A stretch of DNA of 25,086 nt from a virus. Every line of letters begins with the position of its first letter. Position 1 is the first letter of the stretch. Below the pieces are notes generated by a model. The model did no database searches. It worked only from the letters and a program-made list of their open reading frames with translations, and was not told the origin of the DNA. The position numbers and the translations under genes are program-made. Location of the stretch: positions 1 through 25,086 of IMG/VR virus record IMGVR_UViG_3300017788_000159; one strand, given 5' to 3'. Below are positions 1-7,365 of this stretch, piece after piece.

Positions 1-806
1 AAAGAACTTGGGAGAGAAACCTCGCCACCACCGATAGAAACCGCTTTACGTGTATCAGAAGGCGATGGATATGGGTAATCAACCAGGGTCTTGAGTGTCC
101 CTACGTTTCCGGTAAAGTAGCCATGCCAGCAGGCTGCAACAATTGTATTGCTGAGACCAAAGTCGGCTATTCCATCAGCAGTAGCCTCTGGTCCACCATT
201 GCAGCCTCCGTCATTGAAGACCGCGCTTGGGAGCAGGGCAGTCAACCAGCCATATGGGTTGTAACTTGCAAAAAGTCCGCCCCCAGAGTTGACGAAGTCA
301 GCAATCTTTTCGGCGTTGGAAGTGAAAATCGTATTGACGGAAGCACTGCGCGACCAGTCGTCGGGTATCCAAATCATGCGTGGTGAATCGGAGGTAATCC
401 CGGTTGCAAAAAACGCATTAAGTTCAGTGGTCGTGGTAATAAATTGGACTGTTGGGGTAGTTGAGAACTGAGACAGAAATTTTGTAGACAAAAGAGTATT
501 CCAGTTATTGCCACATCCACCCGCGGTGGTGATGCTCGAAATTCCGAGGATGGCAATTTTGCCATTATTGCCAGGCATGGACGACTGGTCGTAAACGCTC
601 TTAACTACCTTGGCAATATATTGGTCGGTATTCTCGCCATATGCTGCATGGCATACGGGGTCCATTCCATCTAGAACAATTGGCCCACCGCCACTACTTG
701 CGCTTGCGGACACGACTACTGGCTGCGTCGGAGATAGCAAAGAAGCCATCCCAAGCAAACCAAAAACAGTCATGGCAGATAACGAGATACGACGTAATGC
801 CTTCAT
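1..806 (-). CDS. Secreted protein of unknown function, C-terminus cut by window edge
   Basis: An open frame starts at ATG 806-804 behind an AAAGGGGAC ribosome-binding site and stays open to base 1, giving about 268 residues with no stop. The N-terminus (MKALRRISLS, then a hydrophobic stretch and a VVVSASAS segment) looks like a Sec signal peptide with cleavage near residue 35. The mature part has alternating beta/alpha character (KIAILGISS, RMIWIPDDW, IADFVNSGGGLFASYNPYGW), which resembles the layout of Rossmann-like or class I amidotransferase-like (ThuA/DUF4350-type) folds; that is a guess from pattern only. Several cysteines (VCHAAYGE, GGCGNNW, NDGGCNGG, AACWHG) could form disulphides, fitting an extracellular location. 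It lies downstream of the lysis genes. I do not recognise a specific family, and the function is unknown. Confidence 0.8.
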   Translation of the reverse strand, partial: MKALRRISLSAMTVFGLLGMASLLSPTQPVVVSASASSGGGPIVLDGMDPVCHAAYGENTDQYIAKVVKSVYDQSSMPGNNGKIAILGISSITTAGGCGNNWNTLLSTKFLSQFSTTPTVQFITTTTELNAFFATGITSDSPRMIWIPDDWSRSASVNTIFTSNAEKIADFVNSGGGLFASYNPYGWLTALLPSAVFNDGGCNGGPEATADGIADFGLSNTIVAACWHGYFTGNVGTLKTLVDYPYPSPSDTRKAVSIGGGEVSLPSS

Positions 807-838
807 TTATTGTCCCCTTTAAGTTCTTACATATTGAA

Positions 839-1018
839 TTATTGGTCAAATTCACCCTTTGCGTGGTCGTTTATATGGCCGTCAATTTTGGTTTCGATTC
901 GAGATAGTGACTCAACGACAAGATTGTGGTCGCTCTTATTCTCGCGACGACCCTTTTCCACGAGGGCAACGAGAATGATGCTTACGGCACCAATCAGGGC
1001 GACTACTACCTCAATCAC
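839..1018 (-). CDS. Small single-TM protein, holin-like candidate (GTG start)
   Basis: This 59-residue frame starts at GTG 1018-1016. The GTG overlaps the TGA of the upstream membrane protein (GTGA overlap), implying translational coupling. Residues 2-20 (IEVVVALIGAVSIILVALV) form one membrane helix. A charged, possibly amphipathic tail follows (EKGRRENKSDH, then SLSRIETKIDGHINDH) and ends in DQ. One N-terminal helix plus a short charged cytoplasmic tail is the layout of many small lysis-associated phage proteins in Gram-positive hosts. Its place as the last member of the lysin, lipoprotein, two-TM, one-TM series supports a lysis role, but no family signature is seen. It could instead be an accessory or inhibitor of holin function. 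Confidence 0.72.
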   Translation of the reverse strand: MIEVVVALIGAVSIILVALVEKGRRENKSDHNLVVESLSRIETKIDGHINDHAKGEFDQ

Positions 1019-1302
1019 TCGTCGGCACTCTCAGTGTGCTGGGATTCTTCCGAACCCCTTTTGCCGCGACCCTGAATCATCAATCCAGCAAGTGTGCCCG
1101 TGATGAATGTGGCCACATTGGACAGAACACCAAAAAACATCTTGTCATTTTCTGCCTGAGCGCCGATTGGCTGTGTCACGAAAATCAACGCATAAAGAAT
1201 CGCAAGTGTTGTGGTTAGTAGCACCGAACCAAGAATGCATCCAATGACAAACTTCAGACGAGCATCAAGTTCTTCTTCCGTATATTTGCGCCTATTGGTC
1301 AT
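1015..1302 (-). CDS. Two-TM membrane protein in lysis cluster, holin candidate
   Basis: The frame could extend upstream to 1440, but the likely start is ATG 1302 (MTNRRKYTEEELDARLK). That ATG overlaps the TGA of the upstream lipoprotein gene (ATGA), and the extension would overlap the lipoprotein gene almost completely. The product is 95 residues. It has a charged N-terminus, a first helix around residues 18-41 (FVIGCILGSVLLTTTLAILY), a short loop (QPIGAQAENDK), a second hydrophobic stretch (MFFGVLSNVATFITGTLAGL) and a hydrophilic tail with GRGKRGSEE. Two helices, small size and location beside an endolysin make it a good holin candidate. A second, distinct holin-like gene lies at 20587-20802, so the division of labour is unclear. 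Confidence 0.72.
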   Translation of the reverse strand: MTNRRKYTEEELDARLKFVIGCILGSVLLTTTLAILYALIFVTQPIGAQAENDKMFFGVLSNVATFITGTLAGLMIQGRGKRGSEESQHTESADE

Positions 1303-1499
1303 TGGCCATCCTCCTCGGTCCACCCAAGAATGTCTGCCGTGCATGTTCCCGTCACCTTGCATTTGGGGGGAACGCATTCTTCGTTTTCCCAGTTGTCTGG
1401 GTCTTGACATGAGTACCTGAAGCGCCCGTCGTATCCACATGATGAAAGTGTCCCTAGAGAAATTGTTGCCAGAGAAAGCAGCAATAATTTAATTTTCAT
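1299..1499 (-). CDS. Small Cys-rich lipoprotein in lysis cluster
   Basis: This 66-residue protein starts at ATG 1499 with AAAGGGGCAG upstream. It has a textbook lipoprotein signal: MKIK, a hydrophobic run LLLLSLATISLGT, then the lipobox LSSC with Cys21 as the lipidated residue. The mature part is short and carries four further cysteines (31, 42, 47, 53) in a pattern C-QDP-NW-C-PPKC-TGTC, suggesting disulphides outside the membrane. There is no second TM segment, so it is not a one-piece spanin; an outer-membrane spanin subunit would require a Gram-negative host and an i-spanin partner that is not obvious here. Other possibilities are superinfection exclusion or envelope remodelling. It is coupled to the next gene by an ATGA overlap. 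Confidence 0.78.
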   Translation of the reverse strand: MKIKLLLLSLATISLGTLSSCGYDGRFRYSCQDPDNWENEECVPPKCKVTGTCTADILGWTEEDGQ

Positions 1500-1520
1500 A
1501 CTGCCCCTTTTGCTGTGGTA

Positions 1521-2333
1521 TCAGAACATCTTGTCCCAGGTGACTGGCCCTACGACCCCGTCGTCCTTGAGGCCGTTTGCCTTCTGCCATGCCTTGACTT
1601 TTGCTTCAGTGCCAGGACCAAAATCACCGTCAGCCTTAGCGCCAACAATTGCCTGAACCAGCATGACTTCAGGACCCTTGGAACCCTTCCGTACGGGCTT
1701 GCCTGGGTACTTGAATTCCATGGGACCGGCTTCTACGGCTCCCCCAGATGGCTTGATTGCCTCTGCAGCAGGGGCTACAGAACCATCAGGAGTAGCGTCA
1801 CCCAAGCAGTACTGCCAGTGCCATGCTTCAAATTCTTTGGAGTTCTTGTCGGCGGTCTGCAGATAGAAGCCCCACTTGGGAGCATTTGCGCACATCCACT
1901 CAAAACACGCTCCGCCCATTGACTGGAGTTTTCCGCCAGCCTCGTAGCCAAGGTCAATGGCGAGACCCCATCCGTGGTTGGAGCCCTTGAGTCCAGTGGG
2001 GTCTGGAGCGGCCGAGGGTGCTTTGCCTGGCTTGAGATACCAGGTTTTACCCTCGTACTGGCGCGTTACCCGAGGCTTGCGTCCCTGGTCGGTCGTAGTG
2101 TAGCGGTCCATGAACATAGACAACTGACCTTGAAAAGAGCGGTAGTCACCGACATTCTTGAGTTTGTGCCCAGCAGCGAGAGCAGCGTCGTACATTTTGT
2201 TGAATTGTTCTGCAACGGGGGCATACATCTGCCCACCGGTCTTGACCTTGGCAAGAAGATTGGCTGGCAACTGACCATTCTTATGGGCTTTCAGCGCAGT
2301 CGGAACAACAAGTTTGATATATGGGTAGGCCAT
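1521..2333 (-). CDS. Endolysin: peptidase M15 (VanY/DacB-like) plus peptidoglycan-binding domain
   Basis: The product has 270 residues and starts at ATG 2333 behind GGAGG. Residues about 35-180 are a zinc peptidase of the M15 family. A DYRSFQGQ segment (63-70) comes first, then SNHGWGLAIDL with the metal ligands His120 and Asp127, then EFEAWHW with probable catalytic Glu169 and third ligand His172. A linker rich in Ala/Pro/Gly (about 180-210) leads to a peptidoglycan_binding_1 domain (about 212-270, containing DGDFGPGTEAKVKAWQ and DDGVVGPVTWDKM). This family cleaves the stem peptide or cross-bridge of peptidoglycan (D,D- or L,D-specific), lysing the cell late in infection. There is no signal peptide, so a holin is needed. 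Holin candidates sit downstream (839-1302) and in the tail region (20587-20802). Confidence 0.92.
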   Translation of the reverse strand: MAYPYIKLVVPTALKAHKNGQLPANLLAKVKTGGQMYAPVAEQFNKMYDAALAAGHKLKNVGDYRSFQGQLSMFMDRYTTTDQGRKPRVTRQYEGKTWYLKPGKAPSAAPDPTGLKGSNHGWGLAIDLGYEAGGKLQSMGGACFEWMCANAPKWGFYLQTADKNSKEFEAWHWQYCLGDATPDGSVAPAAEAIKPSGGAVEAGPMEFKYPGKPVRKGSKGPEVMLVQAIVGAKADGDFGPGTEAKVKAWQKANGLKDDGVVGPVTWDKMF

Positions 2334-2368
2334 GGCGTCCTCCAGTAGATGTTTCTGCCAATTATACG

Positions 2369-2578
2369 CTATTTGTCTGCCTGCTCTTTGGACTCTTTAT
2401 GTTTGCTAACCATTATTTGAGCGAGATTTATGCTAGTAGATGCAACAAATAGTTTCAATCCAAGGTCACGGGTATCCCCACTCAAGGTAATCAAAACAAG
2501 AATTGTCCCAGACAGTGTCCAGTTCATTTCTGTTATGGCATCCCATAAAAGTGCAACAAATTTCTTTACTACCCTCAT
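2369..2578 (-). CDS. Small membrane protein, 2 predicted TM segments
   Basis: This 69-residue protein starts at ATG 2578; its GGGAG ribosome-binding site lies within the last codons of the upstream secreted-protein gene, so the two are probably co-translated. After MRVVKKFVALLWDAITEMN come a hydrophobic stretch (TLSGTILVLITLSG), a short polar turn (DTRDLG), a second hydrophobic stretch (LKLFVASTSINLAQIMV) and a basic/acidic tail (SKHKESKEQADK). It sits directly upstream of the endolysin gene. A lysis-related role (holin or antiholin) is possible by position alone. I recognise no family. Confidence 0.68.
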   Translation of the reverse strand: MRVVKKFVALLWDAITEMNWTLSGTILVLITLSGDTRDLGLKLFVASTSINLAQIMVSKHKESKEQADK

Positions 2579-2580
2579 GA

Positions 2581-4839
2581 CTATCTCCCTTTTTTAGATG
2601 ATGGTGCAGGTGCCGCAGTAACAACAATTGCCGTAGCAGCAATAATGACACGACGTGTTCCTACGGGAACCGCAGAGCCGAGCGGAACGTATGTGTCAAG
2701 CGTCCCTGAGCCGAATATGTCAATTTCTTCCTCAAACGCTTCTTTGATTTCCGTTGGGGCATTTTGTACTGCGGCAATAACGGCGAGTGCCTCTTCTTCA
2801 CTAAGTTCTGCTGCAGGAACCTCTGCGAAAATATCCGCCGCTTGGTCAGGCGTGACCGATGCAATGATTTCTGCGCTAGTTGCTAGCGCCGTCGCTTCAT
2901 CCTCGGATATCTCTGTTTCGAGAATTGCACCAACAACGTCCTGGAATTGTTCATCAGACAGGTCAGCCGAATCAATTGCCCCAATGAAGGCATCAAATTC
3001 CTCTTCAGAAAGTTCGGAGCCAACAATCGCGTCAATGGCGGCAATAAATTCCTCGTCGGTCAGGTCGGAATCAAGAATTGCGTCAACGGCAGCAGCAAAA
3101 ACCTCTGGCTCAATATCGCCGCTCAGTAGGTCCGTAATGGCTGCCGCAAGTTCCTCTGGCGAATCGGCCTCGAGGACGGCTTCCTCAACAGCGTCAATAG
3201 CCTCATCGGGGGTCTCTGGCGCGTCGTCTAATGGTGTATCCGGAGTTGTTTCTGGCGTTTCTTCTTCTGGGGCTGGTTCAGGTACCGTTGTTTCGGGGGA
3301 CGTCTCGTCTGGGGAATCTCCGGTTCCTGCATCAGCACCTCCGTCAGTAGTCGTTGGTATATCAGGAATTGTATCAGGCGGCTCAGTTGGCTCTGGCTCA
3401 ATAACAGGCGGCTCAGTTGGCTCTGGCTCAACAACAGGCGGCTCCGTCGTGCTCGGCGGAGCGGTATCCGGGGGCAATGTTGTTGTAGTTGTTGGCGGAG
3501 GTGGGGCGCTGATAGTAAGCACTGCGGCACTTGATTGCTGCGAATAGACACCATAGGAGTCATTGTCTGCCCGTACTGTTATCGCATATTCCTTGTCGAG
3601 GCCACCCGTCGATTCAAAAAGTGCATAACCCAGAGTGAACTCAGTAACCAGCGCCCCTTCGTCGCCCACATTGCCAGTGGCAACGCCCCAACCGCTGCTA
3701 TCGGTCGTCCAAGATATCGCATAACGTTCTGGAGAGATTCCGGTATTGTTCTGTGCGGCATCCCACGTCAAGACGATGGATGAGCCAGTATCTGTTGCTT
3801 GAAGATTTAGGGGCTGACCAAGAAATTTGGGAATCGTGGTCGTTGTGGTCGTTGTGGTCGTTGTGGTCGTTGCTGGTGTTCCTGAATTTGTGAAAGCAGA
3901 TGCCGGAACTACTTGCCAGCCATCTCCTATGTTCCAATACAGTCGGAAGCATTCACCACCGCTCCATTCATAGAACCATGCATCGATATTCACTGATTCT
4001 CCAGCATTAAATGAATACGTTGGAGATTCCGTGTAGTTGCAGCCACGGATAGCCCAGTAACCAAATTGATTATCGCCGATAGTCGCCCAGGAGCCATCGT
4101 CGGAATACATGCGAAACTGGACAGTTTCTGTTGGAATGACAATGTTCCCTGTGTAGTGCAGCATCACCTGAGTGGTGCGGCACCCAGCCATGTATATCTC
4201 CGGCCAGTCATTTATGGAGTCATAATGCGCAGTGCAATCAGGTGTTGCGGAATCAACACGACTTGGTGGGTTTGAGGATATCTCATATCCACGGACATTA
4301 AGCCCTGTTTGTGGTGTTGGCTGAACAGTTAGTGATGCATTGGTAACTGCTGGGCCATAACATCCTGCCCAGAACAAGCCATTATCACTGCCGGTGATTG
4401 AAATAGTGACGACTTCATTTGGGCTTGTGGTCACGATGGAGCGACTTACCTGCTGGCCCGGATAGGGCGGCTCAACGCTCCCCGTACTTACCGTCTCATC
4501 AGAATCCATAAGCGCAAGTTCGTAGCGGCCACTAATAAATTCCTCTGACCTATCTGAAATGGTTGCCGAAAACGTCACGGTTGATGGCTGAGAAATGATT
4601 ACTTGCTGTGTAACTGTGGATTGCGTATACGAGAAGTTCAGTGCGTTGCTTTGCCATCCGCCAAGCGAAGGGCGCCCACTCGAGCAATCATTTCCTCCAG
4701 TTGCTCCAGACCACCCCCCGCCAGATGACGAAAAACTGGAGTTCTCTAAAGAGTCAGTTGATATTGCAGAAACATGGACAGGAGCGAACCAAGCAAGGGC
4801 GGCAATCAGCCAGAATGAAATAAGTCCCCGTTTTCGCAC
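2581..4839 (-). CDS. Large secreted surface protein: PA14-like, FN3, Pro/Thr linkers, 17-residue acidic repeats, C-terminal TM
   Basis: The product has 752 residues. The start is GTG 4839 (MRKRGLISFWLIAALAWF), because a complete signal peptide begins there. In order it contains: a beta-sandwich domain (about 30-175); a PA14-like domain (about 180-323, with FRMYSDDGSWATIGDN and FRLYWNIGDGWQVV); a Thr run (about 323-336); an FN3-like domain (about 337-440, LNLQATDTGSSIVLTWD to YAITVRAD); a Pro/Thr/Glu-rich linker (about 443-535); an acidic helical region (about 536-710) with four 17-residue repeats; and a hydrophobic segment (RRVIIAATAIVVTAA) before a PAPSSKKGR tail. The layout suggests export, projection from the membrane and binding of a carbohydrate or surface ligand. 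It resembles secreted proteins of aquatic Actinobacteria more than a virion component. It appears to head a new transcription unit. Confidence 0.85.
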   Translation of the reverse strand: MRKRGLISFWLIAALAWFAPVHVSAISTDSLENSSFSSSGGGWSGATGGNDCSSGRPSLGGWQSNALNFSYTQSTVTQQVIISQPSTVTFSATISDRSEEFISGRYELALMDSDETVSTGSVEPPYPGQQVSRSIVTTSPNEVVTISITGSDNGLFWAGCYGPAVTNASLTVQPTPQTGLNVRGYEISSNPPSRVDSATPDCTAHYDSINDWPEIYMAGCRTTQVMLHYTGNIVIPTETVQFRMYSDDGSWATIGDNQFGYWAIRGCNYTESPTYSFNAGESVNIDAWFYEWSGGECFRLYWNIGDGWQVVPASAFTNSGTPATTTTTTTTTTTTIPKFLGQPLNLQATDTGSSIVLTWDAAQNNTGISPERYAISWTTDSSGWGVATGNVGDEGALVTEFTLGYALFESTGGLDKEYAITVRADNDSYGVYSQQSSAAVLTISAPPPPTTTTTLPPDTAPPSTTEPPVVEPEPTEPPVIEPEPTEPPDTIPDIPTTTDGGADAGTGDSPDETSPETTVPEPAPEEETPETTPDTPLDDAPETPDEAIDAVEEAVLEADSPEELAAAITDLLSGDIEPEVFAAAVDAILDSDLTDEEFIAAIDAIVGSELSEEEFDAFIGAIDSADLSDEQFQDVVGAILETEISEDEATALATSAEIIASVTPDQAADIFAEVPAAELSEEEALAVIAAVQNAPTEIKEAFEEEIDIFGSGTLDTYVPLGSAVPVGTRRVIIAATAIVVTAAPAPSSKKGR
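2899..3102 (-). repeat. Four diverged 17-residue acidic repeats (51 bp units) inside the secreted protein
   Basis: The encoded units are VFAAAVDAILDSDLTDE, EFIAAIDAIVGSELSEE, EFDAFIGAIDSADLSDE and QFQDVVGAILETEISED. Each has the same pattern: a hydrophobic helix face, Asp/Ala-Ile, then an acidic (L/I)(S/T)(D/E)E cap. They read as a tandem helical-repeat array. At DNA level the units are diverged, so the array is old rather than freshly slipped. Confidence 0.8.
3375..3445. repeat. 30 bp tandem repeat, about 2.3 copies, in Pro/Glu linker
   Basis: Two near-identical 30 bp units (3375-3404 and 3405-3434, differing at one base) are followed by a partial third. They encode the repeated EPEPTEPPV linker of the secreted protein. 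Copy number could change by slippage without a frameshift, since 30 is a multiple of 3. Confidence 0.85.
3836..3871. repeat. 9 bp microrepeat, 4 perfect copies, encoding a Thr run
   Basis: The unit gtggtcgtt occurs four times in succession. On the minus strand it encodes the poly-Thr spacer between the PA14-like and FN3-like domains. The spacer length is likely to vary between relatives. Confidence 0.9.
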
Positions 4840-4841
4840 AT

Positions 4842-4929
4842 GTCCCCACTTTGCGTATAAAACATACAGTAACCATACTGTTTCTAAGTATATCGTAATA
4901 AAATGATAGACAATGCGAGCGCTTAATTA
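4842..4929 (-). promoter_or_regulatory. Candidate promoter/operator region upstream of the secreted-protein/lysis unit
   Basis: This 88-base A+T-rich gap is one of the few non-coding gaps in the window. On the minus strand it holds a TTGTCT (4913-4908) and a perfect-looking -10 hexamer TATACT (4892-4887), but they are only 15 bases apart, which is short for sigma-70. Between the -10 and the GTG start lies a perfect 6 bp inverted repeat with a 4-base spacer, ACAGTA-ACCA-TACTGT (4866-4881), in operator position or able to fold in the leader RNA. A promoter here would uncouple the secreted and lysis genes from the structural genes. No G+C-rich terminator is seen after the stop at 4930. Confidence 0.4.
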
Positions 4930-6816
4930 TTAAAAACCAGTCCCTGACCCATTCGTAGTGTACACACCAGTTAAAATAAAGTTTTTTAAACGATACGCAT
5001 TAAGGGTGGTGACTCCACCTACGGTAGTGGTCGAGCATCCAACTGCACACCCCCCTGTTCGTGAACCAACAGTTGCATGCATGGACCATGTAGTGCTAGA
5101 CAATGCGCTACCACCATATGAGGAGAATGAACCATAACGAGTACTGAATGTTCCGATTCCCCAAAATGTTCCGAGGCCGCTGTTATTCAGGCCAAAGCCG
5201 AACCCAGGATGGCCAGATGTTGTACGCCAATATAAATGTGATGTATTGGCTACTGTCTGGGTTGTTCCCGCACAACCGTTTTGGGTTCCTCCGGTAGCCT
5301 GAATTCCGTCGATTTGTGCACCCGAAACTGCAACATAACCAGGTTGATTATCATTATCGGGAATCGCGCCAAATGTATAAGAAAACTCAGATGCACAACT
5401 TACTGTTGTAGAGAAAAAAATGGGCGATGTTTGAATATACCCTGAGTTCCAGGGTTGATTTTTTGCTGGTCTTGTCCAGTAAAGTTGGCCTGACGGTGAA
5501 CTTGCTTCACCCAAACGATTAAAGTTGTATGCAACATAATAGAGCGTGCCACCGTCGGATACATAGCCAGATATTGTTTGCGTACCAGTTCCCCGCAGAT
5601 ACGTATCAGCACCACTATCGCTGCCAGATGTTGGTCGCTCGAATATGTTGACAGATGTTGTTGAATCACCATTGTTTCCAACAGTAAACGTTGCAGTTTC
5701 GTATGAGGAGCCACTCATGCCGTTCCAGTCCAATGTGGGAGTCGGAGGAATCGCTGGATTTGTTCTCCCCGTAGCATTGTCAGATGCGGCACCGGGAGTG
5801 TCTGTGCCGAGAGATACCGCCTGCGTACGTACATAATAGATTGTATCGTTACTTAAACTGCTTACGGTCACACTTGAAGCCTGACCCGATGATGGGAAAT
5901 CCGCCCAGTTGTCTGGGTTGATGGAAGTTCCATACGCATACTGATACTTATACAGATATGTTGGCGTTGGTGGTGTTGGAACGTTCCCGCGCAAAATAAC
6001 GATACTCGTACGCCCACCAACCCTACCGACGGTCGTATCATTATTTGTGCCATTCCAAGATGAAACCTGGGCGGTTGGTGCACCTGGGAGAATCTCCGCT
6101 GCAGTTGTATACGTTGCATGGGCGGTATTTGTCCCAGTTCCAGGCGACGATGCCGTGTACTTCAGATAGACGGTGTATTCAGTTCCTGGAGTTATTGCTG
6201 CTCCGAGATATGTTGTTGTAACAGATGTTGTTCCACTGGTTCCAGAGAGCGTCGTGAATCCCCCCGCATCGGGGGCACCGGGGTTGCTACCAGCAACAAC
6301 AGAGTACTGCCTAGTACCAATGGAGTACGTCCCAGCGGTTCCTGTTCCCCACGTGAACTGCAGAAAGGGTGCTGTTGGGTACGAAACGTCGGGAGAATCT
6401 ATTGATGGCGTAGCCGCAATCGGAGCAACCTCCGCCCCCGTAGTAAACGAGTCGCCCGCCGTTTCTGGTCCAATCTGCCCAGACGCATCAACAGCCCTCA
6501 AATAAAGTGTATATGTCGTTGCGTGAAGTAGATTTTCTGTTGCGCCTGCCGTGGTAACGCGGGTAGAAATCGTTCCACTATCATTGGAGCCACTTGCACC
6601 GGGCAAAGACCCGGTATATTGGCCAGCATCTGCGCCGCTAGATATTCTGTACTCGACGCGAGCAAGTGGAAATGTTGATATTGTAATAGTATATGAAGAT
6701 GTGATGGAGACAACACCTGCTGTAACAGAAACGCTCGTGGGCACACGTGGCGCTTCGCCATTTCCCAGCCCCAGTCCACGAGCGCAGGCTGCAGTAAAAC
6801 TCACAGCCAAAGGCAT
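4930..6816 (-). CDS. Multi-domain phage fibre/adhesin with FN3-like beta domains
   Basis: The product has 628 residues and starts at ATG 6816, directly after the upstream TAA. Residues about 20-350 hold three or four FN3-like beta-sandwich modules. Their strands end in recurring patterns such as TTYTLYLRAVDASG, TEYTVYLKYTASSPG and DTIYYVRTQAVS, separated by Pro-rich joints (IPPTPTLDWNG). The last 180 residues are Gly/Ser/Thr/Cys-rich with SHLYWRTTSGHPGFGFG and GSRTGGCAVGCSTTT. They read as a lectin-like or laminin-G-like terminal domain that could contact a receptor; that is inference. There is no signal peptide. It follows two small structural genes (7365-7727, 6817-7365), consistent with a second fibre of the virion. 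The exact position on the particle cannot be told. Confidence 0.75.
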   Translation of the reverse strand: MPLAVSFTAACARGLGLGNGEAPRVPTSVSVTAGVVSITSSYTITISTFPLARVEYRISSGADAGQYTGSLPGASGSNDSGTISTRVTTAGATENLLHATTYTLYLRAVDASGQIGPETAGDSFTTGAEVAPIAATPSIDSPDVSYPTAPFLQFTWGTGTAGTYSIGTRQYSVVAGSNPGAPDAGGFTTLSGTSGTTSVTTTYLGAAITPGTEYTVYLKYTASSPGTGTNTAHATYTTAAEILPGAPTAQVSSWNGTNNDTTVGRVGGRTSIVILRGNVPTPPTPTYLYKYQYAYGTSINPDNWADFPSSGQASSVTVSSLSNDTIYYVRTQAVSLGTDTPGAASDNATGRTNPAIPPTPTLDWNGMSGSSYETATFTVGNNGDSTTSVNIFERPTSGSDSGADTYLRGTGTQTISGYVSDGGTLYYVAYNFNRLGEASSPSGQLYWTRPAKNQPWNSGYIQTSPIFFSTTVSCASEFSYTFGAIPDNDNQPGYVAVSGAQIDGIQATGGTQNGCAGTTQTVANTSHLYWRTTSGHPGFGFGLNNSGLGTFWGIGTFSTRYGSFSSYGGSALSSTTWSMHATVGSRTGGCAVGCSTTTVGGVTTLNAYRLKNFILTGVYTTNGSGTGF

Positions 6817-7365
6817 TTATGCAAACCTGGTTCGTGCAGCATAAACAACATATGTGGGTGTTGCTGCTGTTTTTATAATTGTGTACGTATACACGTCATA
6901 CGATGATGCATTGCCAGATGTTGGCGCGAGTGCGCCTTGCCAGTTGGGCGTGAACGCTGTTTGTCCATCAATTTTGAGTTGCGATGCGTATGCTGCACTA
7001 TTTGAGATATATGCTGCAACGGAAACGGTAACACTCTCTCCAACGCTCAGCCACGTATTGATAGAGGCAGCATTACTCGTTGATGACGCGTGACCGAAGT
7101 TTGGGACCCAGGTATTGGTGGCATTGCCTGTGTAAATCCAGGCAGCAGTATTGGTCGTGTATGGGTCTAGGTCAACGGCCGTTGCGGAACTTGTAGAAAT
7201 TGCAGAACCGACGACAGTCCACTCCTCTATTGAAACGGCAAGTTTTGGGCGATTCAGCGCAGGTGAAGTAAGTGTCTTGTTGGTAAGTGTGGCAACATCG
7301 TCAAGTTCAACGATAGAGTCAGGGCCATTGATTGGTATGAAGCGATTGATTTCCCAAGCAGCCAT
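6817..7365 (-). CDS. Phage structural (fibre-associated) beta protein, unknown family
   Basis: The product has 182 residues. Its ATG at 7365 overlaps the TGA of the upstream gene (TGATG). The N-terminus contains DVATLTNKTLTSPALNRPK, a phrase widely seen in fibre proteins of aquatic phages. The remainder is a Thr/Ser/Ala-rich beta region with an aromatic strand motif (TAAWIYTGNATNTWVPNFG) and ends YTIIKTAATPTYVVYAARTR. There are no signal peptide or TM segments. It lies between a 120-residue accessory protein and the large fibre, and is probably part of the same virion appendage. Confidence 0.7.
   Translation of the reverse strand: MAAWEINRFIPINGPDSIVELDDVATLTNKTLTSPALNRPKLAVSIEEWTVVGSAISTSSATAVDLDPYTTNTAAWIYTGNATNTWVPNFGHASSTSNAASINTWLSVGESVTVSVAAYISNSAAYASQLKIDGQTAFTPNWQGALAPTSGNASSYDVYTYTIIKTAATPTYVVYAARTRFA

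Noticed and set aside
1303-1440. 46-residue N-terminal extension of the two-TM protein
   Set aside because: It would overlap nearly the whole lipoprotein gene, while ATG 1302 has the ATGA overlap typical of this genome.
1299-1499. Calling the lipoprotein an outer-membrane spanin
   Set aside because: Host envelope type is uncertain, no i-spanin partner with a periplasmic coiled coil is evident, and the Cys-rich mature part is unlike typical Pro-rich o-spanins.
2645-3547. 300-residue plus-strand open frame rich in Ser, Ala and Gly
   Set aside because: It lies wholly antisense to the secreted protein's acidic repeats and Pro/Thr linker, whose codon bias keeps the antisense frame open.
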